A DNA stretch of 64,000 nt from Calliopsis andreniformis (taxonomy: Eukaryota; Arthropoda; Insecta; Hymenoptera; Andrenidae): contig NC_135073.1 in assembly GCF_051401765.1 (NCBI RefSeq), positions 5,084,001 to 5,148,000 on the forward strand, read 5' to 3'. The notes under the pieces are model-generated. The model was not told the DNA's origin. It did no database searches and saw only the letters and a list, made by a program, of their open reading frames with translations. Shown one piece after another: positions 15,001-26,082 of the stretch. The stretch's first letter is position 1, and each line of letters begins with the position of its first letter. The translations under genes and the position numbers were made by a program.

Positions 15001-18000
15001 ATAGATTCGTATCAAGAAAATTCATGAAAAATTGCAACTCAAGAAGCAAAATTTCACATGAAAAAGATTGGAATCCTAGAATGTCTTATCTACGACAACT
15101 TGAGGAAGTAGAAATGAACGATGAATTGTCTCTGTCTCGGTTCTCTAATTGCGACAATGTTGATCAGTTTATAACATTTATTAACAAGGACATAGACCTA
15201 ATACCAAACCCATAAATTGAATTTTCGATGCTTTAATTCTCCTTAGAGCCGAACATTAATTACACAGAGTCAACACAGAATTAATGTAAAATAAAAATGA
15301 AAACGAAGCAATAAAAGCATGCAATCAGAATCTTCCTACACATACCTTCTATTTTAGTGTCTACTTATCTATACATTCGATTCCAAAACCGTGTTATCAA
15401 ACCCGCATTCTAATAATTTCGAAACATAATACATTACTCAAGGATCGGTTGAGAAACAAGGGGAATAACAGCTCTATCAGTCAGACCTCTTTATCTCGAA
15501 TAAATTATACCTGTCCCATGTCTTCACCAAGATTCGTCTGTTTGCTAAATTAATCGCGACGTCAAATCATATGATCGTGTACCGACCTTGTGGTATCGAA
15601 GCATAATATCACAGATGAGTGAAAGAGACTTCATCCCATCTAGGCAAAACAGACGAGCCGAAAAGTGCAACCGAAAACATTTGCGTGTAGCGTTGGAGAA
15701 AGCAAATATCGATGGATTGAGCCAACCTTGAGTCATTCTTACATGATTTCAAGCCAATTCGAATAAAAAGTATACGGTGCTGGTTTGTTGAACGCAGTAA
15801 CCGTTGATGCGTTTCCGCGTCGAGGATCTCGCGTTGGTCGTTTATCAGAAGACTCTGAGGACATGGCACGCTACGCTGAAGACGTCTATTATGATTTTGC
15901 CATCAGACTGACCCATGATGCGGCACAAGTAAGCAACTACATATGTAGACTACTTCTGCACAAGATAGTTTCAAATTATTATACTGTTAACTTCATAAAC
16001 TGAGATGAAACATCGATTTTCATTAATTTGATGAAATCTAACTTTCTTGGTTATTTAAAGAATGGATATAAATTAAAATATTGTAAGAATTAAGTATGCA
16101 GTACAAACAGAGTCGAAGAACATCTCCTGTGGTTTTTCTACTTATTCACGAGGAAACATTGTGAAAATGTAAATTTGTTTTCATTCAATTTGATGAAAAT
16201 CTGAATAATATTACTAGATAATAGTACTGAGACTTTTTGTGTTCACTAATAAACAGTTCAAAAAAGTGTAACAGCCTGTCATAGTTTGCCAGTAGAAATA
16301 ATTCGTGTAATAAGTGCTTAATCATAAATTATTTGTAGTAACGAAAGAAATTTTGTTTAAAAACATACTTCACTTTTGATAGTTTATAAAATATTCATTT
16401 ATCACTTTACAACTAACTAAAAAAGTATACTGATATATTGCACAGTGAGTGAAACATTTTTAATTATGTAAGGAAGTATTTAATAATATCACAAAATAAA
16501 CTAATGCTTAATACCAATAACACACTAAATATAATATTTAAACAATATTCCTTTTTGATATAATTTATTTTGACTTGATAAAACCAGTAACAAGTGGGGA
16601 ATTTTTGGAACGTGAAATATGCATACTTTGCGAGGCAATGTTTATAATACGTGTCTGATGTAAAAATGTCTATTTTATTTCACTTCTACAAACACTATTA
16701 CTTAAAGCAATTTAATTAGAGTTAGAAAGAAATAAAAAAAAAATGATAATTAAAAAATGTTTTACACTATGAATATAAGTTTAGATATTACTTACATAAG
16801 TAAATAAGTAACATTTATATTAAAAAGTTTACATTCACAAGTATGAAATTCTTCATTTCCATATTATGTTTTACATTTAACATTGGATCACTTTTCTTCA
16901 AAAGAATTTTTGATTTTACAAATACCAGTTTCAATTGAATTTAAAAAGTGTTTATATCCCTTAAGTCATTTATCAGAAAAAAAGATAAAAAGTATGTGCT
17001 CAAGCTTTCCATAATTTAAGCTTGTTTGCATAAAAAAAACTTTATTCCTAAAATGCTGAACAACTGTTACATCTAGATAAAAGAATGAATCCCTACTAGT
17101 AGATAAGAAAAACGTTTAGTGTCAAAACATCTAATTATATCATCAACCAGAAACTAATGAATTTCTTCAATAAGAACTGAAGAACTTCTAGATTTTCAGG
17201 CGATTACTCTTGAGTGACGTACAAAACACAATTAACGATTATTTATATAATCCTTACTATTTACGGCGTATTTGGTAATATTAAATTATCCATTCTTTTG
17301 AATTCACTTCCAAATAATGTTTTAAAAATGTCATTCAGACAATTAAAATAACAATACACCTTTATTATGGAAAAAAGAAATGTTCATAATCGAGATCATT
17401 TTTCAATAAAAATTTGACATTTTAAGTAATTTTGTGCTATAATAAATTGAGAATTTGATGAAAATCCAATCACAGATTAATATAAAATACCTATATTTAA
17501 TATCATCCAGAAAGCTCAATTACTTTTTCAAGAAATACTTAACTATCGATAATTTCAACATCGTAATGTCAGAAAAATTTAGAATTCTATTATTAGCTGC
17601 TGAAGATATAAAAGAATGAGGAATGGAAGAAACAGGATTCACTGACAGTACGGGAAAACACTATGAATCGTAGTGACGTAGTCGTCGTTTGCGTAGGTTT
17701 CTGTCATCCAGGTTTCCCCAGGTTACGTTTAGAAGGTGTAACCACGTATCTAATAACTTTTAAGTTGCAAGAGCACGAAATTTCGTTGGATATCCCCAAA
17801 CCTCCCTTCATTTAATGCGATGAATATTTAAAAAAAACTCGTTAAATATTCCATTTTGCATAATTCACAGTAATTCTTTAAGAAATGAACAGATAATGAG
17901 ACTGCGGTTTCTGAAGGTCACATAATCTGAAGAAAGGCAAATTTTTAAGTAACAAAATCTCCTTTCTTTCAAGGAGATTTTAATTTATATATCTGTTTGT

Positions 18001-21000
18001 AACTCTTATCACAACAAAATTTCCGAGACTTTTGACGAAAGCAACTCATAGTACAAAAAACTGCTTGTACATTCACAAGAACTTTTCCTTTATTAAGTAC
18101 CTAAGTCACGGGATAACTAGTAAATTTATTATATGATTTCCCACCAAAGATTCTCAAAAAGGCCATCAACGGTTTAAAGAAAGTTGATGAGAAACTAGGC
18201 AACTGGGACTTAGTAACGGAATACGATCGTCAAATAGAGGATGTCATCATCGGCAAACTGAAAGCGAAGTTTCCAAGTCATAGGTAAATACCTTTTCTCC
18301 AACGATAATTTTCCATGAGAGTGTTATTAAACCAGAAATCAATAAGAATTCAAACTTCTCATAAGTGTAAAACAAGAATCTTCGTACAACAAAAAAAGAA
18401 ACATTATTCCAAAAAATATTGCTAGATTCATAGCCGAAGAGTCGACTGGGAAGGAGCTTCCAGAATTAACGGATGATCCCACATGGATCATAGACCCTAT
18501 CGACGGTACCACAAACTTTATCCACGGATTTCCACAAATTTGCATCGTCATCGGTCTGGCGATTAAAAAGGAAATGGTGATTGGTATTGTTTATAATCCT
18601 GTTCTCGAACAACTATTCACTGCGAGAAAGGGACGCGGAGCGTTTCTGAACGAAAAGCCCATCAGAGTATCTGAAATTCAAGGTAAGATGACGTAGTTTA
18701 ACATTCTTTTTCGAATGTAAGAAGAGATTAGAAAACTTGAAAGACAAACGTGTGAGAGAGGGTTTTCATGTCCGATAGACCTGTCGAAATCTTTAATCTG
18801 CCTGGAAACTAACTTCATGAAGATAGATTACTTGAGGGAAAAGACTGTCGAGAGATTGCGAGCAATTATTCAGAGGACTCAAGGGTAAGCTTTTTGTAAA
18901 CTATTTTTTTTTCTTTTCCTAGAACTCCACAATTATTGGCCCTATTTACTGTAAAATGTAAACGTGTAGAAATACAAAAGTAGAAGCTTTCTTTTCTCTA
19001 TGTAACCCTCAAATGTTCAAAACTGTAGTGTAGTCCAGGCGTATACAGTTAAAATTCGATGTTACTCTTTCAGAGTGACATATAAAGTATCAAAACGTTT
19101 TATACTATATTTTGGACTTATTCCTTAATGTGTAATTCTTTTTTTATTTGTACTCTAGCTTTCGAATATTCTGTACATTATTATATTTCAATTTCTTCAA
19201 AATGTAAAGTTTGGAAGAGTATATGCTTTTCTTGTCAAGATGATTCTTTCGTTAGCTAATTTATCATATTTACGCCAGCACTGCATTTCGAATTTCTAGT
19301 CAATGGGTGACTGCTTTAAGACCGCTTAAACTGAAAAAGGACTCAACTTGGTTTTTCAAACCGTAATTATTTAAGTAACATCACTTAAATAAGTGATTCT
19401 GATCGGATATTCATTTTATTCTCTTTTTAATTTATTCATATTCTAGTACAAGTTCTTCATGCTCTTTTTCTTGCTAGTATACGTACACTTGGCGTAGCAG
19501 CATTATCTTTGTGCTACGTTGCATTAGGAATCATAGAAGCCTATTACATTGAGGGGCCAGGAATCTCAACATGGGACATCGCTGCAGCGTCACTAATAAT
19601 TTCTGAAGCTGGTGGTGTCGTTCTCGATCGAGAAACAGGTAGATTATTTTGTATATAAAACCTCCCTTCAGGTTTCCGTTATCTCATATTTATATTAATC
19701 TCTTTTAAATTGTAGGGGAAACGATCGACATAATGAAACCGCGGGCAGTTGCCGCATGTAATGAAAAAATTGCAAAGGAAATTGTTGGACTTATTCGTGA
19801 GGCTGATCAAAGAGTAGATCAAAGTACTAAATAAGCAATTGTTATTGTAATAATGATATTGAAGTTAAATAAAGTACTTAATTTCTATCAAAAAACCTTA
19901 TTTCTACCTCTAAATATAATATACCTAATACAAAATTAAGAAACCATAAAATCATAACAGACAGATTTTGAAAAAATAATAAATAGAATTTATATATCAT
20001 TACTTTAAAAATTCTAGGCAAAAAGCAAAATCTGCCATAGATTGCAATTCAAACAGAATATCTGTAGATTGCAATTCATAGAAATTAAAATACTTCAAGC
20101 CTCGCTCACCTTATAACACATTCCAAAAAACCCATCTTATCTCGAATTTATATCGATATTAAAACTCAAAGATTAAAATATAAAATATTTCGTCAACTTA
20201 GAAAAGCAAAATCGATACAATTGTTCATCTTATTTTCTTATCAAATTAAGTGTTAGTTTCTTGATAAAGTTAAAATACTAAAAAATGGAAACCTTAAGAC
20301 AAAAGTACGCGAACATATGACAAATCGAGAAAATTTGTTTTGAAATTCACGCAGTATTAGTGACGTGAGATGGAAAATATTGGGAAATTCTGTGAAGCCC
20401 CATCAAGACTCTGATACTCCATCTGAAGAAATTGCTTGCGTCACACGACTGCGATATTAGAAGCAACGATACATGCATTCGTTAAATCAAACACTACGGA
20501 TTTTTACCCCACCTATTTCTCGTTTGCCCCGCTCTTTTCTTTCTTCCATTCTGATCGGTATATAGGCTAGCTAATGCATCGTTGCAGTGTCAGTTCAGTC
20601 TGTAAGAAATCTCGAATTGACGCGCGCGAAACGGAGTTATCTTTAATTGAGTTATCTAACTATAACAGTGCAAATCCTAGGAGGAAAGGATGATCGAATC
20701 GCATAATCTCGAAGAGTACTACAACGTTGCTGAAGAACTGGTCTTAAGCGCGGGAAAAGTACGAGTGCATATTTTATTTGAAATAAACTTTAAATATAGA
20801 AATTAGTTGTTTTTTCAAGGCTATTGTTGCTGTGTGCTTTACAAGATGGTTTCTTTATCTTAAGAAATAGTGAAATTTTCCAAAGCATGATTTCGATTTT
20901 AAACATTTTAAGATTAGCTTTGGTTTCACACAACTGTAAAGAGACATGTACAAGAAAAATTTCTTTGTATTAGATTTAAAATTCAATACATAAAAAAATT

Positions 21001-23861
21001 TGATTAATATTTATAAAAGTTTAAACAAAAGAATGCTCATATACTTAAAATGGAATAAAGGAAGTAATAATATGAAGCACTTATAAGATTTTTATTTTAT
21101 TTTCTTAATATTATTGAGTAGTATTCTAATAAAATATGTAAAATCAAAATCAATAATTTGAAGAAGTTATAACTTACAATACCTAATATCTTGAAATAGC
21201 ATTACTATGATCTTATGTTAAAATTAAAAATGAAGTTTAAATATAAAATATTTTCTGCATAAATAAATGTTTTATTAAACTTAATCAAAATAAATTAGAT
21301 ACATTTTAACTACAAAACTTCTCTACAATTTAAGCAATACCTGTTCCAAAAAATTGTTATCTGGAGTAATCTAAAAAACATTTATATCATTCAATGTAAT
21401 TCATCAAAAGGCTTATCATATTTGTATTTTCAAAATTAATGTGCATTGTTATGTTTCAGATAATAGAAAATGCTATTAATTTGAATAAAAATGTAAAAAG
21501 CAAAGGAATTGATTGGGATCTTGTCACAGAATATGATCGTAAGATAGAGGATGATTTACAGAAACAGTTATCAGAAATGTATCCACACCACAAGTATGTA
21601 TATGTAACATAGAAAAGAAAAAATCAGGAAATTGAATGAAGGAATTAAGAAATATTAATTTGCAGATTTATTGGTGAAGAAGCAACTGCAGAAGTGAATT
21701 GTTTACCAAAGTTAACTGATGATCCTACATGGATCATAGATCCTATAGATGGAACAACAAATTTTGTTCATAGATTCCCACACACTTGTATTTCTTTAGC
21801 ACTACTCATAAATAAAAAGATAGAAATTGGAATGGTGTATAATCCTATAATGAAACAATTTTTTTCTGCAAAAAGGCGTAAAGGAGCATTTTTAAATGGA
21901 CGTCCTATAAAGACATCAGATATAACAGGTAAATTGAAAAATGTATTAAATAAAGAATACTAATTTCGTCATAAATTTTTCCAATATGTCATTTCTTATT
22001 ATGTATATTAAGGTGTATAATTAAAATCTTTTTCAGACCTGTCTCAAACATTGATTGCTATGGAACCTTGGATTGCCAAAGATTCAAATTATCTAGTCAC
22101 TATATATAGTAGAATGCACGCATTAATTCAAGGGACTCATGGGTAATCTTCTGTTTCTACTTTGAATTCATTTGTTTATTTTATGCATAATGACCAAATA
22201 ATGAAAAAATGATAATTACTAAAAATAATATTTTGTGTGTAGGATAAGATCATTGGGTACTGCAGCGCTTACATTGTGTTACGTTGCAATGGGTGCTATA
22301 GAAGCTTATCATGTTGAAAGTATAGAAGCTTGGGATGTTGCTGCTGGAAAACTGATAATAGAAGAAGCAGGAGGAATAGTAATAGATACAGCTGGTATGT
22401 ATACCCTAAACATCACATTTTACATAAACTAATTATAGCTTTGTATAATAAAATTGTATAATTTTAGGTGGAGAATTAGATTTAATAACACCAAGAGTTA
22501 TAGCAGCCTGTAATCATCAAATTGCCGATCAGCTAGTTGATCTTTTCAAAAGTGCAGATTTAAAAGCAGTTGATAGAAATTTAAGATAAATATTCTCAAT
22601 TCGTATAATATTGTTAATCCTTTGAGAAGAGATCTCTGCAAGAACCTGTCCAGATATGTGAAATATTTTTAAAATAGATATAGATGCATAATTCGTTTCA
22701 AATTAATTCCTGATATTTATACACTTTTTGAGACAAGTCAAGATACATTTGTCACACAAACTGTACCTGTTATCAACATTGATTCTTTAATCAGATAATG
22801 TACATCCTAAAGTATATTTTTGATGAAATATATCAGTTTCATATAAAATGTATCAAATGAAAAGCTTTGCTTCAAAATTAATTTGTACTTTTGTAAACTT
22901 TATGTATTATAATGAAGTTTGTTATATTTATTTTAGAAATTACAATATGCTATCATAACATATGTCTGTATAAACTAGAACTGCATATAAATGATTGTTT
23001 TGCAAATACCACAAAGTACAGATGTACATATCTTTAAGATTAAGTTATACAAAATTTCTTCTTTTATAAATAGATATGTAGATATAAAATAAAGTTCATA
23101 ATTTTTATAATGCAATGTTTAAATATATGCCATTTCACTATAACATACTCCTAAAACCTCTTATTAAGACTGACACTTATACAATATGTCCACAAAGGAA
23201 TAAAGTACATGAAAACATTTTATAAAGCTTATTTTGTATAATACACAAATAAACCTAACTAGTAATAAAGAAGTCTCATTTCTTACCAATTAGCTTTAAA
23301 CAGAATAGAGACTATGCAAATTTATGTTTATAGTATAGTTATATAATATAAAAAAAGGTTGTATAAGCTTGACAGACAAAAGCAGACCAAAATGTGTTTG
23401 TCAAAAAGTAACAGAAATCTTAAACATTTATGTTTATGAAAAATATTTTTATAACTAAATTTTAAATTCTTACTTTACCTCATCAGATTGCTTTTACTGG
23501 AGTATTGTTTTACTAATTTAATATTAAAATAACCCGAGCCTTGTATGCATATTAATAAAAATAATATTTTTCAAATTTTAATTACCTGCGGACCCATGTT
23601 TGGCTGCACTTGTTGCGAATGCGATGGATAATTCTGCTGCTGTGGCGGAGGCTGTTGAGGTGGTTGAGACATAGGTGGGCCACCAGGTGGAATTGGTGGA
23701 CCACCTTGATATGCTTGTGTAGGACTATGAGGATGATGCTGAGGTGGACCCATTGGACTACCTTGTGGGTTAGATGGCGATGGTGCCTGTTGAGGAGGTC
23801 CCATAGGACTTGGAGCTTGTGGTGGAGGCATTGGAGATGATTGTGGTGAAGGGCTTGCCAT
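1..23861 (-). CDS. brm: brahma (SWI/SNF ATPase), N-terminal two coding exons, partial
   Basis: This is the N-terminal part of the Brahma/SMARCA4-type ATPase of the BAP/PBAP chromatin remodelling complexes, a nuclear protein. The first coding exon spans 23861 down to 23586. It starts [20 protein letters not shown], which matches the known start of fly Brahma, and continues Pro/Gln-rich to NMGPQ before a GTAAT donor. The next exon begins after a TTACAG acceptor at 274 and runs off the left edge. It is Gly/Pro/Met-rich, with repeats of the type GPGQMGPGG. Both junctions are phase 0, so the reading frame joins cleanly. The QLQ, HSA, helicase and bromodomain exons must lie beyond position 1. The intron (275-23585) is 23.3 kb and carries four IMPase genes on the other strand. 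A branch-point-like TTCTAAC and an ACAG acceptor directly before the ATG suggest a 5'UTR intron. Identity is secure; the 5'UTR exon is not located. Confidence 0.9.
275..450 (-). other. in-frame open extension next to brm exon 2
   Basis: Upstream of the chosen brm acceptor (275), the same reading frame stays open for about 58 codons to a stop near 450. It reads, for example, [18 protein letters not shown] and later [17 protein letters not shown]. The polypyrimidine tract at the chosen acceptor is weak. An alternative longer exon is possible, but I see no strong acceptor in the right phase at its far end. Confidence 0.25.
275..1578. other. brm intron, upstream flank of IMPA-A
   Basis: AT-rich intronic DNA without a recognisable gene. 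It contains TGACGT (CRE-like) sites at 996-1001 and 1022-1027, and a TGACGC at about 1076. The 5' leader of IMPA-A probably lies within about 1440-1578, but no clear TATA box is seen there. Confidence 0.4.
1579..6380 (+). CDS. inositol monophosphatase family protein, IMPA-A
   Basis: Predicted Mg-dependent, lithium-sensitive phosphatase that releases inositol from inositol monophosphates (cytosolic phosphoinositide recycling). Exons are 1579-1647, 4667-4800, 4885-5147, 5682-5939 and 6259-6380, all GT-AG. They total 846 nt and encode 281 aa, the usual family length. Motifs: FIGEE (metal ligand Glu), [14 protein letters not shown] (motif A, two Asp and Thr), and PWDVAAG (motif B Asp). The first exon encodes 23 residues, as in IMPA-B and IMPA-D. 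The position equivalent to substrate-binding Glu213 of human IMPA1 is not Glu here (YHSDNL context). It is one of four tandem copies inside the brm intron. Unlike the others, the segment spanning ...[11 protein letters not shown] is one uninterrupted exon. AATAAA lies at 6403-6408. All catalytic residues are present, so it is probably active. Confidence 0.93.
2078..2301. mobile_element. piggyBac-like MITE with TTAA target duplication
   Basis: A 224-bp element in IMPA-A intron 1. It starts CCCTCTATGG and ends with the inverse, CCATAGAGGG, with TTAA directly flanking each side (2074-2077 and 2302-2305). TTAA targets and CCC-starting termini are typical of piggyBac-class elements. The 60-codon open frame inside it has no recognisable similarity and is treated as chance. 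Confidence 0.7.
6381..8744. other. IMPA-A to IMPA-B intergenic spacer (within brm intron)
   Basis: About 2.4 kb of AT-rich DNA. Apart from the IMPA-A poly(A) signal at 6403-6408 and the IMPA-B promoter region near 8600-8744, I see no gene, RNA or clear element here. Confidence 0.5.
8669..8713 (+). promoter_or_regulatory. possible core promoter of IMPA-B
   Basis: A TATA-like GATAAAAGG at 8669-8677 is followed by Inr-like TTCAATC near 8700-8706 and CAGT near 8710. The translation start is at 8745, which would leave a short leader. This is a prediction from motif spacing only. Confidence 0.35.
8745..12215 (+). CDS. inositol monophosphatase family protein, IMPA-B
   Basis: IMPase paralogue of 284 aa (855 nt). 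Exons are 8745-8813, 9588-9721, 10889-11151, 11490-11598, 11761-11912 and 12088-12215. It keeps [16 protein letters not shown] and PWDVAAG, so the metal ligands are intact. It is the most divergent just after motif [11 protein letters not shown] replaces the [10 protein letters not shown] seen in IMPA-D, so the family His is lost. The region before GIRFIGSA ([15 protein letters not shown]) also differs from its neighbours. The C-terminus ends RLTRT. The start is the only ATG in frame at the conserved 23-residue first exon. An AATAAA is at 12327-12332. Substrate preference may have shifted, but that is inference. Confidence 0.93.
12216..15862. other. IMPA-B to IMPA-C spacer (within brm intron)
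   Basis: About 3.6 kb of AT-rich DNA, the longest spacer in the array. I found no IMPase remnant or other recognisable gene. A 63-codon ATG frame at 15024-15215 has no splice context or family motif and is not called. The right end holds the IMPA-C promoter. Confidence 0.45.
15763..15800 (+). promoter_or_regulatory. possible TATA/Inr promoter of IMPA-C
   Basis: ATAAAA at 15763-15768 lies about 33 bases before a CGCAGTAA Inr-like site (A at 15796), and the ATG is at 15863. The spacing suits a focused insect promoter. The frame is open further upstream, but the first ATG in it is 15863. Confidence 0.4.
15863..19834 (+). CDS. inositol monophosphatase family protein, IMPA-C
   Basis: IMPase paralogue of 280 aa (843 nt). 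Exons are 15863-15928, 18150-18283, 18426-18682, 18779-18884, 19478-19638 and 19716-19834. The first exon ([20 protein letters not shown]) is one codon shorter than in its neighbours. Metal-binding positions are kept: FIAEES (Gly to Ala before the Glu pair), [14 protein letters not shown] and TWDIAAA. Motif B ends AAAS rather than AAG, and the loop before it is two residues longer (IEGPGIST). The acceptor of exon 2 (CCACCAAAG) is weak, but the 134-nt exon length equals that of all paralogues. An AATAAA is at 19868-19873. Probably a working phosphatase, although motif B is the least canonical of the four. Confidence 0.92.
19835..20689. other. IMPA-C to IMPA-D spacer (within brm intron)
   Basis: Short AT-rich spacer with the IMPA-C poly(A) signal at its left end and the IMPA-D promoter at its right end. 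Nothing else was recognised. Confidence 0.5.
20559..20596 (+). promoter_or_regulatory. TATA/Inr core promoter of IMPA-D
   Basis: TATATA at 20559-20564 lies 33 bases before the A of a TCAGT initiator at 20590-20594. The ATG is at 20690, giving a leader of about 98 nt. This is the best core-promoter match in the IMPase array. Confidence 0.55.
20690..22589 (+). CDS. inositol monophosphatase family protein, IMPA-D
   Basis: The most canonical IMPase of the array, 281 aa (846 nt). Exons are 20690-20758, 21460-21593, 21666-21928, 22037-22142, 22243-22394 and 22468-22589. Motifs are [46 protein letters not shown] and [16 protein letters not shown]. All metal ligands are present. The ATG follows AGGAGGAAAGG and heads the conserved 23-residue first exon. 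Introns are short apart from the first (about 700 bp). The nearest AATAAA-type signal I chose is 23088-23093. Its coding sequence is more AT-rich than that of IMPA-A to IMPA-C. It is the likely housekeeping or ancestral-type member, by inference from its conserved motifs. Confidence 0.94.
22590..23585. other. IMPA-D 3' flank and start of brm intron
   Basis: AT-rich DNA. It probably contains the IMPA-D 3'UTR up to about 23.1 kb, then brm intron sequence up to the donor at 23585. No other feature was seen. Confidence 0.5.
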
Positions 23862-23862
23862 C

Positions 23863-25226
23863 CTGTTATGTTAGAACTTCTATATATATAAAAGTTCCCT
23901 TCTGAAATAGATACAGATTAGAAACTAATACCATTTATTCTATGAAAAGTACTTTCAATAACAAAAAGATATTATGTTTCTTTATCTAAATACAGGGTAT
24001 TTCCAAATATGTGGGACATTTTTGGAGGATAGGTTCTACATACATAGCCAATAAAAAACGTTCGTGTGCACATATGCTGGAAACATTCAGTTTTTTAGTT
24101 ATAAGTTGTTTCATATTGTGTATGGTACAACACTTTCTTTAAAATCCATGGCTGTGAGCCACTCATTCATGGGGCTGGAATATTTTTGGGCTTAGTATGA
24201 CCCTAAATAGGATAGCACACTGTGAAGACAATTAATTGACTAACGTTTCAGGTAATATTAAATATAACATAACTAAAGAACTATACATTTCTGAGCATGT
24301 GTACACATAACTTTTTCCATTGCTTTTTGTCTTAGAACCTATCCTCCATAAATGTCCCACATTTGGAAATAACCTGTATATTTGTATATGTATCACATTG
24401 TAAAATGACAAATAGTTTTCCAATACTTTAACACATTCTATAATTACAATTATAAAAGGTTTAATTTATCATTTGTTTGTACAACTAATTTAGACTATTA
24501 TTATTGGAAGTAAACTCACAACCGATAATAGCAAAACATAGTAAATAATGCTTATATAAATATTACAGCAATACATATAGTATACATCCTGTTAATATGT
24601 ATAGGGGAACTCATGGTTACACGTACTTAAATCATAGAACTGCTCATGAATCCATCCTTTACATAGTATAATTTTTTTTTAAAAGCATGCTACACAGTGT
24701 TTGTTAAAGGGTAGTCGCTTAGGACGAAAAATCTGACAACTCATTCTGGCTTTTAGGCAAATATGAAGGTTCAAAATTTTGATTCATATTTGAAAATGAT
24801 GTATTATTACTTACCGATTCAATATTCACTCTATTTTCAAAGCAAATTTCCTTGTAGCCATGTATTCGAACAAAAATTGATCGAAAATTACACTAAACTT
24901 AACAGCATCGATGAATACACGCTACCGGCCATTTTCCTCTTGTCCCGTTGTCCCTAGTTCTACCGTGCGAAATGTTAACATGGCCGTCGTCTTAAAACTG
25001 TGTCCTACGTCTATGTTTTAACTCCCTTAATTTATAGTTAAATTCAATGATACAAAATGGAAAAGAAATATGTATAATAATGAATATTGCTTACAATTTG
25101 CATGATTATTAATATACAAAAGTTTCTATATTTCTAGATTACACTAAGAAGAATCAGTCACTGACATCGATTCTTCCTGTATTCCACACGTTGTCATTGA
25201 TTCGAACTGATTCGAACGCGCTATAG
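23863..25226. other. brm 5'UTR/intron and shared brm-NDUFB8 upstream region
   Basis: No coding exon is seen. The left part is probably a 5'UTR intron of brm and includes a Tc1-like MITE (23993-24376). The segment from about 24900 to 25226 separates the divergent brm and NDUFB8 genes and is the likely bidirectional promoter. The brm leader exon was not located. Confidence 0.45.
23993..24376. mobile_element. Tc1/mariner-like MITE
   Basis: A 384-bp element with inverted ends of about 45 bp. The left end starts CAGGGTATTTCCAAATATGT and the inverse of the right end starts CAGGTTATTTCCAAATGTGG. Both arms continue through GGAGGATAGGTTCT. TA dinucleotides flank each end (23991-23992 and 24377-24378), as expected for Tc1/mariner integration. 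No transposase remains. It sits just upstream of the brm start codon. Confidence 0.75.
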
Positions 25227-26082
25227 ATGCGCTTTGTAAAAATGGCTGTCCTGAAAAATATTGGAAGTCTAACAAGAAAATTATTATCAAAGAATGGACC
25301 GATCATTTGCCTTAACAGAGGATATGCATCAGAGTATGATTTATTCTTACAAGAAATGAAACGTGAGTATCATATATCAGTATAAAAATGACTAGTATTA
25401 TTTTCTGTAATAGGTTAGATTCTATTATGTAAGAATTGTTCGAAAACAATGTTTAAGTTGTTCGATGCATTGTCTTGAATAAATTAATTACAACTTTTGT
25501 TATTTCCTATAGCTCTTGAAATAAGGAAGATGATGCCCGGTCCTTATCCAACAACAGAAGAAGAGAGACGTGCTGCTGCGGAAAAGTATGGTATGCATCC
25601 AGATGAATATAAACCTCTTCCACATGATGAAACTGGTGCTGGAGATTATCCAGATTTGCCATGGATAAGTGTAGAAGCACGAGATCCCTATTACCCTTGG
25701 GATATGCCTGCTATAAGAAGAAATTATGGAGAACCTGTAAGATTATAATATTATTAAATGTTTGATTAAATACTCATAGTACATTCTATGTTATAGATAC
25801 ATTATCAATTTGACATGATGGGGGAGGATCGCTATGATTATGGTGTCAGACAATTTCTTAATGGATACAAATGTGCTGCAATCTTTGTAATATTTTTTGT
25901 TGGTTCTTATTTCTTTCTTACTTCGTTCAAGCACACTGTAATATTGAAAGTAATTATTCATTTTTAATTTATAATATGAAGAATATGTGAAATTCATCAT
26001 TTTAATGTTGTGTATTTTATTTCAGACAGAGAAACAATGGCCAGGGAAAGGAGTGCATTACACCTTTGAACCAGCACATTAA
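25227..26082 (+). CDS. NDUFB8: NADH dehydrogenase 1 beta subcomplex subunit 8
   Basis: Accessory subunit of mitochondrial complex I (membrane arm, inner membrane). Exons are 25227-25362, 25513-25736, 25797-25949 and 26026-26082, giving 189 aa from the first ATG. A second in-frame ATG at 25242 would give 184 aa, close to the vertebrate length. The N-terminus is basic and Ser/Leu-rich, suiting a mitochondrial presequence. The core reads MMPGPYPTTEEERRAAAEKY, then LPHDETGAGDYPDLPW, characteristic of the family. One transmembrane helix follows (CAAIFVIFFVGSYFFLTSF), and the tail ends HYTFEPAH. It is head to head with brm. AATAAA lies at 26116-26121. Confidence 0.94.

Noticed and set aside
15024..15215. 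63-codon ATG open frame before IMPA-C ([20 protein letters not shown])
   Set aside because: Looks mildly protein-like, but has no partner exons, no recognisable family and no relation to IMPase.
15785..15862. Possible 26-residue N-terminal extension of IMPA-C
   Set aside because: The upstream frame starts with TTG, not ATG; the first ATG (15863) gives a first exon matching the paralogues and lies after a plausible TATA/Inr.
23610..23840. Trp/Arg-rich plus-strand frame
   Set aside because: It is the antisense of the Pro/Gln-rich brm exon and has no independent support.
25190..25225. Repeated GATTCGAAC resembling a tRNA T-loop
   Set aside because: No cloverleaf arms can be drawn around it; it is promoter sequence before NDUFB8.
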